DNA of 34,476 bases from Actinomycetes bacterium (GCA_021838445.1 JAKCDU010000038.1:1436-35911); one strand, 5' to 3'; counted from the first letter of the stretch, positions 1 to 8,106 are shown. The notes: generated by a model from the sequence alone, not told the origin. Translations and numbers: made by a program.

Positions 1-34
1 GGCGGCGGCCGAGTCGGCGGCGGCCGAGTCGGCG
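1..34 (+). repeat. 15-bp in-frame tandem repeat
   Basis: The 15-mer GGCGGCGGCCGAGTC occurs twice (1-15 and 16-30), with the beginning of a third copy. It encodes an Ala-Ala-Glu-Ser-Ala type repeat in the partial first gene. It shows that the coding frame continues past the window edge. Confidence 0.7.
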
Positions 35-1597
35 GTGGTCATCCCGGAGGGGTCCACCTCGGAGGCGTCCAGCCCGGCGGGGGAGGACACGGCGGCGGCC
101 GCGTCACGCGACGGGGCGGCCGAGCCGGCGGGGGCGACTGAGCCCGCGGGGTCGGAGCCGGCGGAGGCGGAGAGCGAGGGGGTTGCTGGGGAGCCGGATG
201 CGGCTCCCGATGCGTCGGGCGGTGAACGGCGGGCGGTGTCGGATGGAGCCGGCCGGGGGCCGGGCGGTCAGGCGGTGCCCTACGACCGCGAAGTCAACGA
301 GGAGGAGGGACCGGGCAGCGCCGTGGACGAGCTGTTCGCCCGCATCAGAGCCGACCGGGGCCCGGCCGGGTCCGGCTCCACGGACGAGCCGTCCCCGGCG
401 GACGACCAGCAGCCCGTTCCGCCCTACTTCGCCGGTGCCCGCGTCGCCGGGTCAGAGGGGGCCTCGGCCCGGTCGGCGGCCGGCGCCCAGGCGGCGGGCG
501 GTCCGGCTCCCGAAGCGACCGGTGCTGCCGGCTCGGCTTCAGGACCGGTGGTGGGAGGTCCGGCTCCCGGGCCGAACGCCGAGGGCGGGCCCGCCGGTGC
601 CGCCGGTGCCGCCGGTGGCCGCAAGTCCAGGAAGCGGTCGGCGCGCGCTGAGCGTTCGGTGGCCGCTGGAGGGGCGTCTGGCTCGACCCCGGCGAGGACG
701 GAACCGGCCCAGGCCGGGCGTTCCCCGGCTCACCCGGCGGCCACCCACTCCAGCGTGAGGGTCATATCGGCCGAAGGTCCCACGGTCGATTCGGGTGAAC
801 CGGCCGCGGACTCGCCGCGTTCGGGACGCGCCGGCCGGGAACCCAACTCTGAGGAGGGCGCCCCACGGGCGGCGACCGAGCTCGAGACCGACCGGGACGA
901 TCTCGTTCCCGACGCTGACGAGCAGCTGCTCCAGGCCCGCGAGCTCGCCGTGGTGGAGCTGGAGACCAGCCTGACCCGGCGCTTGAAGCGAGCTTTGCAG
1001 GACGAGCAGAACGACGTGCTCGACCGGCTACGCAACCTGAAGGAAGCACCGACCGTGGCCCGTCTGCTACCCGACGCCGACGGCCATCGTGAGAGCTACG
1101 TCGCCGCCGCTCGACCTCTCCTCGTAGACGCCGCCACTGCCGGGGCCGCATTCGCCGAGGAGACCCTCGGCCTCGAGGCGCGCCCCTCGGCGGGAGCGGT
1201 CGAGGTCGAGGACCTGGCCCGCGAGTGTGCGTCCTCGATCGTCGATGCCCTCCGGCGGCGCCTCGAGCAGGCCATGGAGCGTGGTCGGGGTGAGGACCAG
1301 TCGGTGCTCGTGGACAGTCTCGGCGCGGCCTACCGGGAATGGAAGACCCAGCGCATCGAGCGCCTGGCCGGTGATGTGCTGGCGGGAGCCTTCTCCCGGG
1401 GTACCTGGACGGCCGCTCCCGACGGGGCCCTGTTCCGCTGGGTGGTGGAGGACGTGGACGGTCCATGCCCGGATTGCGACGACGACGCTCTCGCCGGGTC
1501 CATCCCGAGGAACGAACCGTTCCCGACCGGACAGCCCTACCCGCCGGCCCACAGCGGGTGTCGCTGCCTGCTCGTTCCCAGCCTGCCAGGGAGTTGA
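2..1597 (+). CDS. Partial Ala/Gly/Pro-rich protein with phage Mu F-like Cys/His C-terminus
   Basis: The reading frame is open from the first bases of the window, so the 5' end is probably missing; a GTG at 35 is the first possible internal start. About the first 290 residues are low-complexity Ala/Gly/Pro/Glu sequence, likely disordered. From roughly residue 300 the protein becomes helical and charged, with possible coiled coil. The last 50 residues carry CPDC, then PFPTGQPYPPAH and CRC, a C-x2-C...H-x3-C-x-C pattern that resembles the C-terminus of SPP1 gp7 / phage Mu F head-morphogenesis proteins. No other phage gene is adjacent, so this is either a domesticated domain or a metal-binding motif of similar shape. 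It ends 30 nt before the UPF0182 gene on the same strand. Function unknown. Confidence 0.75.
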   Translation, partial: AAAESAAAESAVVIPEGSTSEASSPAGEDTAAAASRDGAAEPAGATEPAGSEPAEAESEGVAGEPDAAPDASGGERRAVSDGAGRGPGGQAVPYDREVNEEEGPGSAVDELFARIRADRGPAGSGSTDEPSPADDQQPVPPYFAGARVAGSEGASARSAAGAQAAGGPAPEATGAAGSASGPVVGGPAPGPNAEGGPAGAAGAAGGRKSRKRSARAERSVAAGGASGSTPARTEPAQAGRSPAHPAATHSSVRVISAEGPTVDSGEPAADSPRSGRAGREPNSEEGAPRAATELETDRDDLVPDADEQLLQARELAVVELETSLTRRLKRALQDEQNDVLDRLRNLKEAPTVARLLPDADGHRESYVAAARPLLVDAATAGAAFAEETLGLEARPSAGAVEVEDLARECASSIVDALRRRLEQAMERGRGEDQSVLVDSLGAAYREWKTQRIERLAGDVLAGAFSRGTWTAAPDGALFRWVVEDVDGPCPDCDDDALAGSIPRNEPFPTGQPYPPAHSGCRCLLVPSLPGS

Positions 1598-1611
1598 GGC
1601 CGCTTCGACTG

Positions 1612-1617
1612 TAGAGT
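1612..1617 (+). promoter_or_regulatory. Candidate -10 element (TAGAGT) of UPF0182 gene
   Basis: TAGAGT lies 10 nt before the ATG at 1628 and just past the stop of the preceding gene. It fits the TANNNT pattern seen before many genes in this window. Transcription would begin within a few bases of the start codon, which would make the mRNA nearly leaderless. No convincing -35 is visible. Confidence 0.4.
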
Positions 1618-1627
1618 CTCGCCCCGG

Positions 1628-4600
1628 ATGCGTACCCCCCAGGATCTGCCCCGACGGCTGCCGCGCGCGTCGCGCCGGACGCGCTTGATACTTGTCGTAG
1701 TAGTCGTCGTTCTGATCGTGCTGGTCGCGTCCCTGCGCGGCTTGGCCAATTTCTGGACCGACTATCTGTGGTTCCAGTCGGTCGGGTTCACGTCGGTGTT
1801 CAAGGGTGTACTGCTCACCAAGGTGATCCTCTCGGTGGTGTTCATCGCCTTGTTCTTCGCCTTGTTGATGGGCAGCCTCACGGTGGCCGACCGGCTCAGC
1901 CCCGCCGAGCTGGATCCGGGAGCCAACGAGCTCGTGGTGCGCTACCGCGACCTGGTGTTCAACCGGACCCTCCGGGTGCGGCTGGTGATCAGCCTGATCT
2001 TCGCCGTGCTCGGCGGTATCGGCGCTGACCGCCAGTGGAACAACTGGGACCTGTTCCGCTACGCCGTGAACTTCGGGGTCACCGACCCGCAGTTCCACAA
2101 GGACGTCGGTTTCTACGTGTTCCGGCTGCCGTTCATCCGCTTCCTCATCAGCTGGTCCTTCGAGGCGGTGATCGTCGTTCTGATCGTCACGACGGTGGCC
2201 CACTACCTAAACGGCGGCATCAACCCCCAGTCGGCCCAGGAGCGAGTCCGTCCGGCGGTCAAGGCTCACCTGTCGGTGCTGCTCGGGGTCCTGGCCATCA
2301 TCAAGGCGGTCGGCTACTACTACGACCGCCTGGCGCTCACCCTGTCTCGTTCGCACGTCGTCGACGGCGCGACCGCGACCAGCGTCCACGCCGATTCGCC
2401 GGCCAAATTCCTCCTGCTGATCATCGCGGTGGTCTCGGCCGGGCTGTTCCTCGCCAACATCTGGCGGCGTGGTTGGGTGCTGCCGGCGGTGGGCGTAGGG
2501 CTCTGGGCCCTCGTCAGCATCCTCATCGGTGCCGCCTACCCGGCGCTCTACCAGGCTCTGCGGGTGAAGCCGTCCGAGCTCACCCGGGAGGCCCCTTACA
2601 TCGCGGACAATATCAAGGCCACCCGCGCCGCCTACGGCCTCGACAACGTCACCACCCCTACCAGCTACCAGTACAGCCCGACGGTGTCGCAGCCCGAGAT
2701 CGCCGGCAACAGCCCCCAGGCCCAGGTGAACCAGCAGACGATCGCCAACGTGCGCCTGCTCGACCCCGCCGTCAACCTGCTCAACACCTTCAACAAGGTG
2801 CAGTCGCAGCGGGCCTACTACTCCTTCAACGACTTGAACCTGGACCGCTACGAGCTGCCCACCGGGGCCAACGGGGCCCTCAGCGAGACGGCGACGGTCA
2901 CCTCGGTCCGGGAGCTCAACAACTCGGTTCCCCCCGGCTTCGTCAACCAGCATCTGCAGTACACCCACGGCTACGGGGCGGTCCAGGCGCCCATCAGCGA
3001 AGCCGGTATGACCAGCTCGGGCACCCCCAACTTCACCCTGTCCGGCCTGCCGCCGACCAGCAACTACCCCTCCACCTCGCTCAGCTCGCAGGGCTCGCAG
3101 ATCTACTTCGGTGAGGGGCCCGACACCGGCGGCTACCTGATCGCCGACTCCAAGACCCCCGAGCTCAACTACGAGGACTCGGCGGGCAACCAGACCTACA
3201 CCAACTACAAGGGGAGTGGGGGAGTCCCGGCCGGCAGCCTCATCCGTCGGGCCGCTTTTGCCCTGCGTTTCGGCGACGCCAACTTCCTCCTGTCCGGGCA
3301 GATAACCCCTTCGTCGAAGGTGATGTACTACCGCAACATCGTCCAGCGGGTGCAGAAGGCCGCCCCGTTCCTCCACTACGACTCCGACCCCTACTCGGTG
3401 ATCCTCGGCGGCCATGTGTACTGGATCATTGACGCCTACACCATCAGCAACAACTACCCGTATTCGCAGCAGGCCAACTTGGACGGCCTCCCCGCGACGA
3501 GCGGTCTGCAGACCAGTTTCAACTACGTCCGCAACTCGGTGAAGGTGGTGATCAGCGCCTACGACGGCTCCATGCACTTCTTCGACATGGGCACCAAGGA
3601 CCCGATCCTCGCGGTCTACGAAAGAGCCTTCCCGGACCTCTTCACGCCCGCGTCGCTAGCCGACAAGCTCTTCCCGGGCATCACGCTGCACTGGCGCTAC
3701 CCGGAGAACATCTTCCAGGTGCAGACCAACATGTTCGGTCGCTACCACCTCACCAACCCGAGCGACTTCTACAGCCAGGCCCAGGCGTGGGCGGTGTCGC
3801 CCGACCCCGGAAGCGGGGTGCTCAACAACACCCCCATCGCCACGACCGTGCTCGGGGCCAACGGTCAGACCATCACCCAGGTGAACCGCCTCCAGCCCCA
3901 GTACATCGAGGCAGCCCTGCCCAACACCAAGCAGCAGGGCGTCAACTTCTTGCTCATCACCCCGTTCGTGCCCATCTCGGCCACTGGGTCCAGCCAGAAC
4001 CTCACCGCGTTCATGACCGCCTCGTCGGATCCGGGAACCTACGGTCAGCTGACCCTCTACCAGCTGCCCGCCGGCGAGACCGTCGACGGGCCCGGCCTGA
4101 TCTCGAACGCCATCCGGTCCAACCCGGCCATCTCCAGCGAGCTGACCCTCTACAACCAGTCCTCGTCGCAGGTGGAGCTCGGCGAGGTGGACGTGGTGCC
4201 CATCGACCAGACGTTGCTCTACATCCAGCCCATCTACGTCGAGTCGACGTCCAACCACATCCCGCAGCTCGCCGACGTGGTGGTGGTCTACAACGGCAAG
4301 GCCTACCGCAGCGGCAACGCCGGACTGGACAACGCCCTGTGCCAGATCCAGAACTCGGACGGCTCGAAGCCGTTCGCCAGCACGTACTGCAACACGCCCT
4401 ACGCCCAGTTCACCCCGTACCTGTCGACCAACGGAAACGGTACCTCGGGCCAGACCGGAACGGCGACCACGACCACCACGACGCCGCCCACCGCCACGAC
4501 GGTTCCCGGCACGCCGGCCACCATCCCGCCCGGAGCCACCGTGCAGTCGCTGCTCGCCCAAGCCGACCAGGATCTGGCCAACGCCCAGACCGCCCTGGCC

Positions 4601-4783
4601 CAGCAGAACCTCGGTCAGTACGAGACCTACGTGCAGGCGGCTGCCGCCGCGGTCAAGGCGGCCCACCAGCTGTCGGCCTCGTCGAGCGGGTCGACCACGA
4701 CGGTGGCGCCCCCGACCACCGCTCCCGCCGCATCGAGCACCACCCAGCCGCAAGCGGCCGCCACTACCGTCCCGACGGGCTGA
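1628..4783 (+). CDS. UPF0182 family large membrane protein
   Basis: The 1051-residue product matches the layout of the actinobacterial UPF0182 (COG1615) family, whose members are about 900-1000 residues and of unknown function. About seven hydrophobic segments lie in the first 310 residues, starting with a Val-rich helix at about 20-40. A long region of about 650 residues follows that is rich in Asn, Tyr and Ser and is predicted to be extracytoplasmic. The C-terminus (about 935-1051) is a Thr/Pro/Ala-rich tail interrupted by a helical segment (ATVQSLLAQADQDLANAQTA) that is typical of the family. The ATG start follows a TAGAGT element. The upstream gene ends 30 nt earlier, so co-transcription is also possible. 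Family assignment is firm; molecular role is not known. Confidence 0.93.
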   Translation: MRTPQDLPRRLPRASRRTRLILVVVVVVLIVLVASLRGLANFWTDYLWFQSVGFTSVFKGVLLTKVILSVVFIALFFALLMGSLTVADRLSPAELDPGANELVVRYRDLVFNRTLRVRLVISLIFAVLGGIGADRQWNNWDLFRYAVNFGVTDPQFHKDVGFYVFRLPFIRFLISWSFEAVIVVLIVTTVAHYLNGGINPQSAQERVRPAVKAHLSVLLGVLAIIKAVGYYYDRLALTLSRSHVVDGATATSVHADSPAKFLLLIIAVVSAGLFLANIWRRGWVLPAVGVGLWALVSILIGAAYPALYQALRVKPSELTREAPYIADNIKATRAAYGLDNVTTPTSYQYSPTVSQPEIAGNSPQAQVNQQTIANVRLLDPAVNLLNTFNKVQSQRAYYSFNDLNLDRYELPTGANGALSETATVTSVRELNNSVPPGFVNQHLQYTHGYGAVQAPISEAGMTSSGTPNFTLSGLPPTSNYPSTSLSSQGSQIYFGEGPDTGGYLIADSKTPELNYEDSAGNQTYTNYKGSGGVPAGSLIRRAAFALRFGDANFLLSGQITPSSKVMYYRNIVQRVQKAAPFLHYDSDPYSVILGGHVYWIIDAYTISNNYPYSQQANLDGLPATSGLQTSFNYVRNSVKVVISAYDGSMHFFDMGTKDPILAVYERAFPDLFTPASLADKLFPGITLHWRYPENIFQVQTNMFGRYHLTNPSDFYSQAQAWAVSPDPGSGVLNNTPIATTVLGANGQTITQVNRLQPQYIEAALPNTKQQGVNFLLITPFVPISATGSSQNLTAFMTASSDPGTYGQLTLYQLPAGETVDGPGLISNAIRSNPAISSELTLYNQSSSQVELGEVDVVPIDQTLLYIQPIYVESTSNHIPQLADVVVVYNGKAYRSGNAGLDNALCQIQNSDGSKPFASTYCNTPYAQFTPYLSTNGNGTSGQTGTATTTTTTPPTATTVPGTPATIPPGATVQSLLAQADQDLANAQTALAQQNLGQYETYVQAAAAAVKAAHQLSASSSGSTTTVAPPTTAPAASSTTQPQAAATTVPTG

Positions 4784-4859
4784 TCGGTTCGGCCCGGCCG
4801 GGCATCTCTGTCGGGTGGCCGGGCTGTGTGGGGTTGGCCGCCCCTGTCGGGTTGGCCGG
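4784..4859. other. Convergent intergenic spacer with short repeats
   Basis: This 76-bp spacer separates the convergent UPF0182 and AlkB genes. It holds imperfect direct repeats of TCGGGTTGGCCG-like sequence and a GC-rich inverted repeat (GGCCGG...CGGCC near 4855-4875) that could help termination on both strands. There is no T-tract. Confidence 0.35.
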
Positions 4860-5510
4860 CTATCGGCCGGTTGGGGTCCACTCCTGCTCGAAGCCGCCCT
4901 GGAGGGCCCAGCGGACGGATGCGCTGATGCGTGCCCCGGCACCCCGGGCCACCTTGGGCACGGCATGCTCCCAGGTCTCCTGGCAGGTGCCCCCCATCAC
5001 CAGCAGGTCACCCGAGGCCGGTCGCAGGTCCAAGGACCGCCCTCGGCCCACCGGCCGCAGCAGGAAAGGCCGCTGGGCACCCAGAGTGAGGATGGCCACG
5101 AGGGTGTCCTCCACGTGGCCCAACTCCCGATCGGTGTGCGACGCCACACTGTCGCGGCCGTCGCGGTAGTAGTTGAGCGCCAGCGCTCCGAACCGGCGTC
5201 GGTAATGCCGGCCCACCGCCGTCCGGAACGCGGCCAAGCCCTCGGCCGGGAGGGGTTCGTCGGCGCCGTACCAGCGGCTGAGGCGGGGCTCGTCGACCAA
5301 CCGTTCGAACATCCACCGGCGGTGGTGCTGCCAGTCGACGCCCTTTTGGAGGCAGGCGAGGAGGTCATCGGCTCCGCCGAACCAGCCTCTCGCCACATCC
5401 ACCCAGGCTCCGCCACCGAGATCGACTCGCTCGAAGGGGGTCTCGGGGCGCGGCCCGAGAGGTCCCAGCGCGAACAGGTTTCCCTGGACCGAAGCAGCGA
5501 TTACCGACAC
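4860..5510 (-). CDS. alkB: AlkB-like 2-oxoglutarate/Fe(II) dioxygenase
   Basis: The 216-residue protein has the AlkB signature. NYYRDG (113-118) is followed by SHTDRE with the iron ligands His125 and Asp127, by WEHAVPK with the third ligand His182, and by Arg194/Arg200 in the 2-oxoglutarate-binding segment. The family repairs alkylated DNA or RNA bases (for example 1-methyladenine and 3-methylcytosine) by oxidative demethylation; some members act on other substrates. Length fits the family. The start is GTG, six bases after a TATCAT -10 element, so the transcript is probably leaderless. A LexA-type box lies over the -35 region, which supports a role in DNA repair. It stands alone between the convergent UPF0182 gene and the same-strand oxidase gene. 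Confidence 0.9.
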   Translation of the reverse strand: MSVIAASVQGNLFALGPLGPRPETPFERVDLGGGAWVDVARGWFGGADDLLACLQKGVDWQHHRRWMFERLVDEPRLSRWYGADEPLPAEGLAAFRTAVGRHYRRRFGALALNYYRDGRDSVASHTDRELGHVEDTLVAILTLGAQRPFLLRPVGRGRSLDLRPASGDLLVMGGTCQETWEHAVPKVARGAGARISASVRWALQGGFEQEWTPTGR

Positions 5511-5516
5511 AGGCCC

Positions 5517-5522
5517 ATGATA
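5517..5522 (-). promoter_or_regulatory. -10 element (TATCAT) of the alkB-like gene
   Basis: Read on the reverse strand, TATCAT is followed by six bases and then the GTG start at 5510. This is the spacing expected for a leaderless actinobacterial promoter. Confidence 0.6.
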
Positions 5523-5531
5523 CCCGACCAG

Positions 5532-5547
5532 ACGAACATGTGTTCGA
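5532..5547. promoter_or_regulatory. LexA-type SOS box upstream of alkB-like gene
   Basis: The sequence ACGAACATGTGTTCGA contains CGAAC-N4-GTTCG with perfect inverted arms. It differs at one outer base from the mycobacterial SOS box pattern TCGAAC-N4-GTTCGA. It sits where the -35 hexamer of the TATCAT promoter would fall, so LexA binding would block transcription. Match to the known operator pattern is seen directly; regulation by LexA is inferred. Confidence 0.72.
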
Positions 5548-5595
5548 GTGCGCCCAGCAGATCGGGCGCCATGACGGCCTACCGGACTCGAGTGG

Positions 5596-6801
5596 TCAGG
5601 CTTCGAGCTGGTCGCAGATGTACTCGGCTACGGCCAGAGCCGAGGTGGCTGCCGGTGACGGGGCGTTCTGGACGGCTACGACCTGCCCGGCGCGCCCCGA
5701 GCGGGTGATGCGGAAATCGTCGATCAGGTTGCCGCCGCGGTCGACGGCCTGGGCCCTCACCCCAGCCGGGGCGCGGACCACCGCAGAGGGGGTGAGGCCC
5801 GGCAGCAGGGTGGCGGCCCGCTGGACGAACACCCGCTTCGACAGCGATCCGGCCAGTTCGTGGGCGCCGGCGCGCCAGTGCCGGCGGGCCATACGCCAGA
5901 AGGCCCGGCGGGTGACGGTGCGCAGCAGCCAGGCGGCGTCGACGTCACTTCGGCGGTATCCTTCCCGGGCCAGGCCCAGCACCGCGTTCGGCCCCACGTC
6001 GACCCGGCCGTCCACCCGTTTGGTGAAATGGACCCCGAGGAACGGGTAGCGGGGATCGGGGACCGGGTAGATCAGGCCCCTGACCCGCTCCGACCACTCG
6101 GGGATCAAGCGCCAGTACTCGCCTCGGAAAGGGATGATCATCGGCTCCTGGCCGTCGGGCAGCAGGGTGTCGGACTGCAGCCCGGTGCAGATGACCACCC
6201 GGTCGGCGGTCAACTCCGCGGCGTCGGGTCGGATGCCCCCACGGCCCCCGGACCTGCCGGTGATCACCACGCCGGAGCCGTGGGCCCGCACCCCCTGCAC
6301 CTCGAACCCGGTACGTACCTCCAACCCGCGGGCCAGTGCGCCGGCCACGGCGGCGAAGTCGGTGATGGCCGTGTGGGGAGAGTGCAGGGCCGCCAGCCCG
6401 GCTGCTGCGGGCTCGATGCCGAGGAGGGATCGCCGGTCGAGTCGACGCAGGTCGGGTACGCCGTTGGCCCGGGCCCGGGATTCGATGGCATCGAGGAGGG
6501 CCACCTGTGGCGCGGTGGAGGCGACGACCAGCTTCCCGCACTCCTCGTAGGGAAGGTCCCGGGCGCGGCAGAACGCCTCGAGGAGGGTCCGCCCGCGGCT
6601 GCACAGCCGGGCCTTGAGCGAGCCGACCGGGTAGTACAGGCCGGCGTGGACCACGCCGCTGTTGTGGGAGGTCTGGTGGCGGCCCACGCCGAGCTCCTTC
6701 TCGAGGACCGTCACCGTCGCGGTCGGGTGGCGGTGGGACAGCTCGGTCGCGGTGGCCAGCCCGACGATTCCGCCCCCGATCACCGCGATTCTCAGTGCCA
6801 C
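5596..6801 (-). CDS. lhgO: L-2-hydroxyglutarate oxidase (FAD-dependent)
   Basis: The protein begins with a dinucleotide-binding motif (RIAVIGGGIVGLATATEL) and continues with HQTSHNSGVVHAGLYYPVGS, a hallmark of the LhgO/L2HGDH branch of FAD-dependent oxidoreductases. Family members oxidise L-2-hydroxyglutarate to 2-oxoglutarate, a metabolite-repair and carbon-salvage step at the membrane respiratory chain. Length (401 residues) is normal. I chose the GTG at 6801 because the FAD motif begins four residues later; an in-frame GTG at 6819 would add six residues. The start lies 20 bases from the divergent nucleotidyltransferase gene, so both are likely leaderless. Its product 2-oxoglutarate is also the AlkB cosubstrate, but that link is probably coincidental. 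Confidence 0.88.
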   Translation of the reverse strand: MALRIAVIGGGIVGLATATELSHRHPTATVTVLEKELGVGRHQTSHNSGVVHAGLYYPVGSLKARLCSRGRTLLEAFCRARDLPYEECGKLVVASTAPQVALLDAIESRARANGVPDLRRLDRRSLLGIEPAAAGLAALHSPHTAITDFAAVAGALARGLEVRTGFEVQGVRAHGSGVVITGRSGGRGGIRPDAAELTADRVVICTGLQSDTLLPDGQEPMIIPFRGEYWRLIPEWSERVRGLIYPVPDPRYPFLGVHFTKRVDGRVDVGPNAVLGLAREGYRRSDVDAAWLLRTVTRRAFWRMARRHWRAGAHELAGSLSKRVFVQRAATLLPGLTPSAVVRAPAGVRAQAVDRGGNLIDDFRITRSGRAGQVVAVQNAPSPAATSALAVAEYICDQLEA

Positions 6802-6821
6802 GGCCCCATACTGGACCACCG

Positions 6822-7538
6822 ATGATCCCTGTCGCCGCCTCCGACCGCCTGTCGCCGTACGCCGACGCCCTGGAGGCGTCGCTGCCGGGCCGCCTGGCCG
6901 GCCTGTACGTGGTCGGGGGACTGGCCCTGGGCGACTTCAGCGCCCGGCAGTCCAACCTGGATCTGGTAGTGGTCTGCGAACCGCCGCTCACCGCTGCGGA
7001 GGCCCGGTCCGTGAGCGGTGCCGAGCGCCGCCTCGAGCGGGCCGGCCGGCCGGCGGCGATCTGGCACGCCGGGTGGGATGTTCTGGCCGATGGCTCGACC
7101 GGGGATACGACCACCTGGCCCGAGTTGGAGACCCCCTTGACCAGGGCGCTCCTTCGGGAGGAAGCCATCGCCTACCGGGGGCCGGACTGGCCCGTCGTGG
7201 CTTTCGACGAGGCCGAGTACCGCCGGTGGTGCCATGGAGCTCTCACTGACCTCGCCGGCCGGGTTCGAGGGCCCATGGTGATGAGAAGAGGGGTGGCGTC
7301 GTTGGTCCTAGGGGCCGCCCGGCTGGCCCTCGGCGCGGTCAACGGCCGGGTGTACTCCAAGTCCGAAGCCGGTCAGGCCGCCCAGGCTCTGGTGCCCAAC
7401 CACTTCCGGCGTATCCTCCTCGACGCCGAGGGTTTCCGCAAAGGGGCGTCGGCGTCGATGTACTGGGGACCGTTCGAGCGTAAATACGACGCCCGCCAGC
7501 TGATCCGGAGGCTGCTCGAAGCGGTCGACGGCTCGTAG
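6822..7538 (+). CDS. Nucleotidyltransferase-fold protein (aminoglycoside adenylyltransferase-like)
   Basis: The 238-residue product has a GGLALGDFSARQSNLDLVVV segment (32-51) that matches the G-G/S...D-x-D core of the MNT nucleotidyltransferase fold. Its helical C-terminal half resembles the domain that follows this fold in AadA-type aminoglycoside adenylyltransferases. The first acidic residue of the usual D-x-D pair is Asn45; only Asp47 remains, so activity may be altered or lost. I chose the ATG at 6822; an in-frame GTG at 6795 would overlap the divergent gene. A resistance role is not supported by the sequence. A toxin-antitoxin role is also unlikely, as there is no HEPN partner. Confidence 0.7.
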   Translation: MIPVAASDRLSPYADALEASLPGRLAGLYVVGGLALGDFSARQSNLDLVVVCEPPLTAAEARSVSGAERRLERAGRPAAIWHAGWDVLADGSTGDTTTWPELETPLTRALLREEAIAYRGPDWPVVAFDEAEYRRWCHGALTDLAGRVRGPMVMRRGVASLVLGAARLALGAVNGRVYSKSEAGQAAQALVPNHFRRILLDAEGFRKGASASMYWGPFERKYDARQLIRRLLEAVDGS

Positions 7539-7645
7539 CGGCCGGGTTGGCCGAAAAGCTGCCGATTGTTCATTCGGTCTTAACCATGCGTCCATCGGGG
7601 ACGGGTAGAAATAGTTCGTCAAAGAACAGTGCGCCCCGGTGAGCG

Positions 7646-7676
7646 GGGCCGCCGGCCTTCCCCCCGGCCGCGGCCC
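7646..7676 (+). other. Hairpin with six-cytosine loop (candidate structured RNA)
   Basis: GGGCCG (7646-7651), a bulged C, and CGGCC (7653-7657) pair with GGCCG (7666-7670) and CGGCCC (7671-7676). The loop is TTCCCCCC. An 11-bp stem with a C6 loop recalls the actinobacterial 6C RNA motif, which has two such hairpins. Only one C6 loop is visible here, so I do not assign that family. Confidence 0.35.
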
Positions 7677-7816
7677 TGCCCGGGGTCACTGGGGTTTTGC
7701 GCCCCAACCGTGATCGCGGTCGGTTCTGCGGGGCCGGGCCAATACCGAGGTCGCCGGGGACGCCCGTGCGCCGCGGACACGCCCGCGGCAGTTTCGCAAA
7801 GAGCGACCGGGGCGCG

Positions 7817-7822
7817 TAGCCT
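7817..7822 (+). promoter_or_regulatory. -10 element (TAGCCT) of small membrane protein gene
   Basis: TAGCCT is followed by six bases and the GTG at 7829, the typical geometry of a leaderless promoter. Confidence 0.55.
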
Positions 7823-7828
7823 GGCGGC

Positions 7829-8080
7829 GTGGGGATCGTCTACATGTTCGCCGCGCTGCTGGTCGTGCCGGGCCTCTTGGTGCTCTTCCACGGTCTGAGC
7901 CGCAACCCCCTCCCTCCGAGCGAGGGACCCGAGCTTTCAGAGGAGCCGACGACACCGGCCGGTCTGGGCTTCGACCCGGTCGGTCGGCCCACCCTCGAGC
8001 CTTTCCCGACGCCCTCGGGGGCGCCTGCCTCGTCGGTGGCCGACGAAGCCGAGCTCTGGCTGAACAGCCGTCAGGATTGA
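7829..8080 (+). CDS. Small single-pass membrane protein
   Basis: The 83-residue product starts with one strongly hydrophobic helix (MFAALLVVPGLLVLFHGL, about 6-23). A Pro/Glu-rich, probably disordered tail follows, ending in a short helical DEAELWLNSRQD. I do not recognise the family. The clean TAGCCT element six bases before GTG and normal codon use support expression. It stands alone between a structured intergenic region and a repeat-bearing convergent spacer. Confidence 0.6.
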   Translation: MGIVYMFAALLVVPGLLVLFHGLSRNPLPPSEGPELSEEPTTPAGLGFDPVGRPTLEPFPTPSGAPASSVADEAELWLNSRQD

Positions 8081-8106
8081 ACCACCCTCCGGGCTGATTG
8101 GCGCCC

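Larger units (their letters stand above)
7539..7828. other. Gene-free stretch with structured elements
   Basis: No credible protein gene lies in these 290 bases. The first 90 bases are relatively AT-rich (TTAACC near 7579, TAGAAAT near 7606) and could hold a promoter. GTTC-GTCAAA-GAAC (7614-7627) is a short inverted repeat. From 7633 several strong GC hairpins follow: GCCCCG/CGGGGC (7633-7649), the C6-loop hairpin 7646-7676, and TGGGG/CCCCA near 7695. The region ends with the promoter of the small membrane protein. Confidence 0.45.

Noticed and set aside
1440-1597. Prophage remnant at the window start
   Set aside because: Only the C-terminal motif is phage-like. No portal, terminase, capsid or integrase gene is present, so a prophage call is not supported.
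2207-3577. 456-codon reverse ORF opposite the UPF0182 gene
   Set aside because: It is rich in Val, Gly, His and Arg without any domain, and is antisense to a well-supported family member. High GC leaves this frame open.
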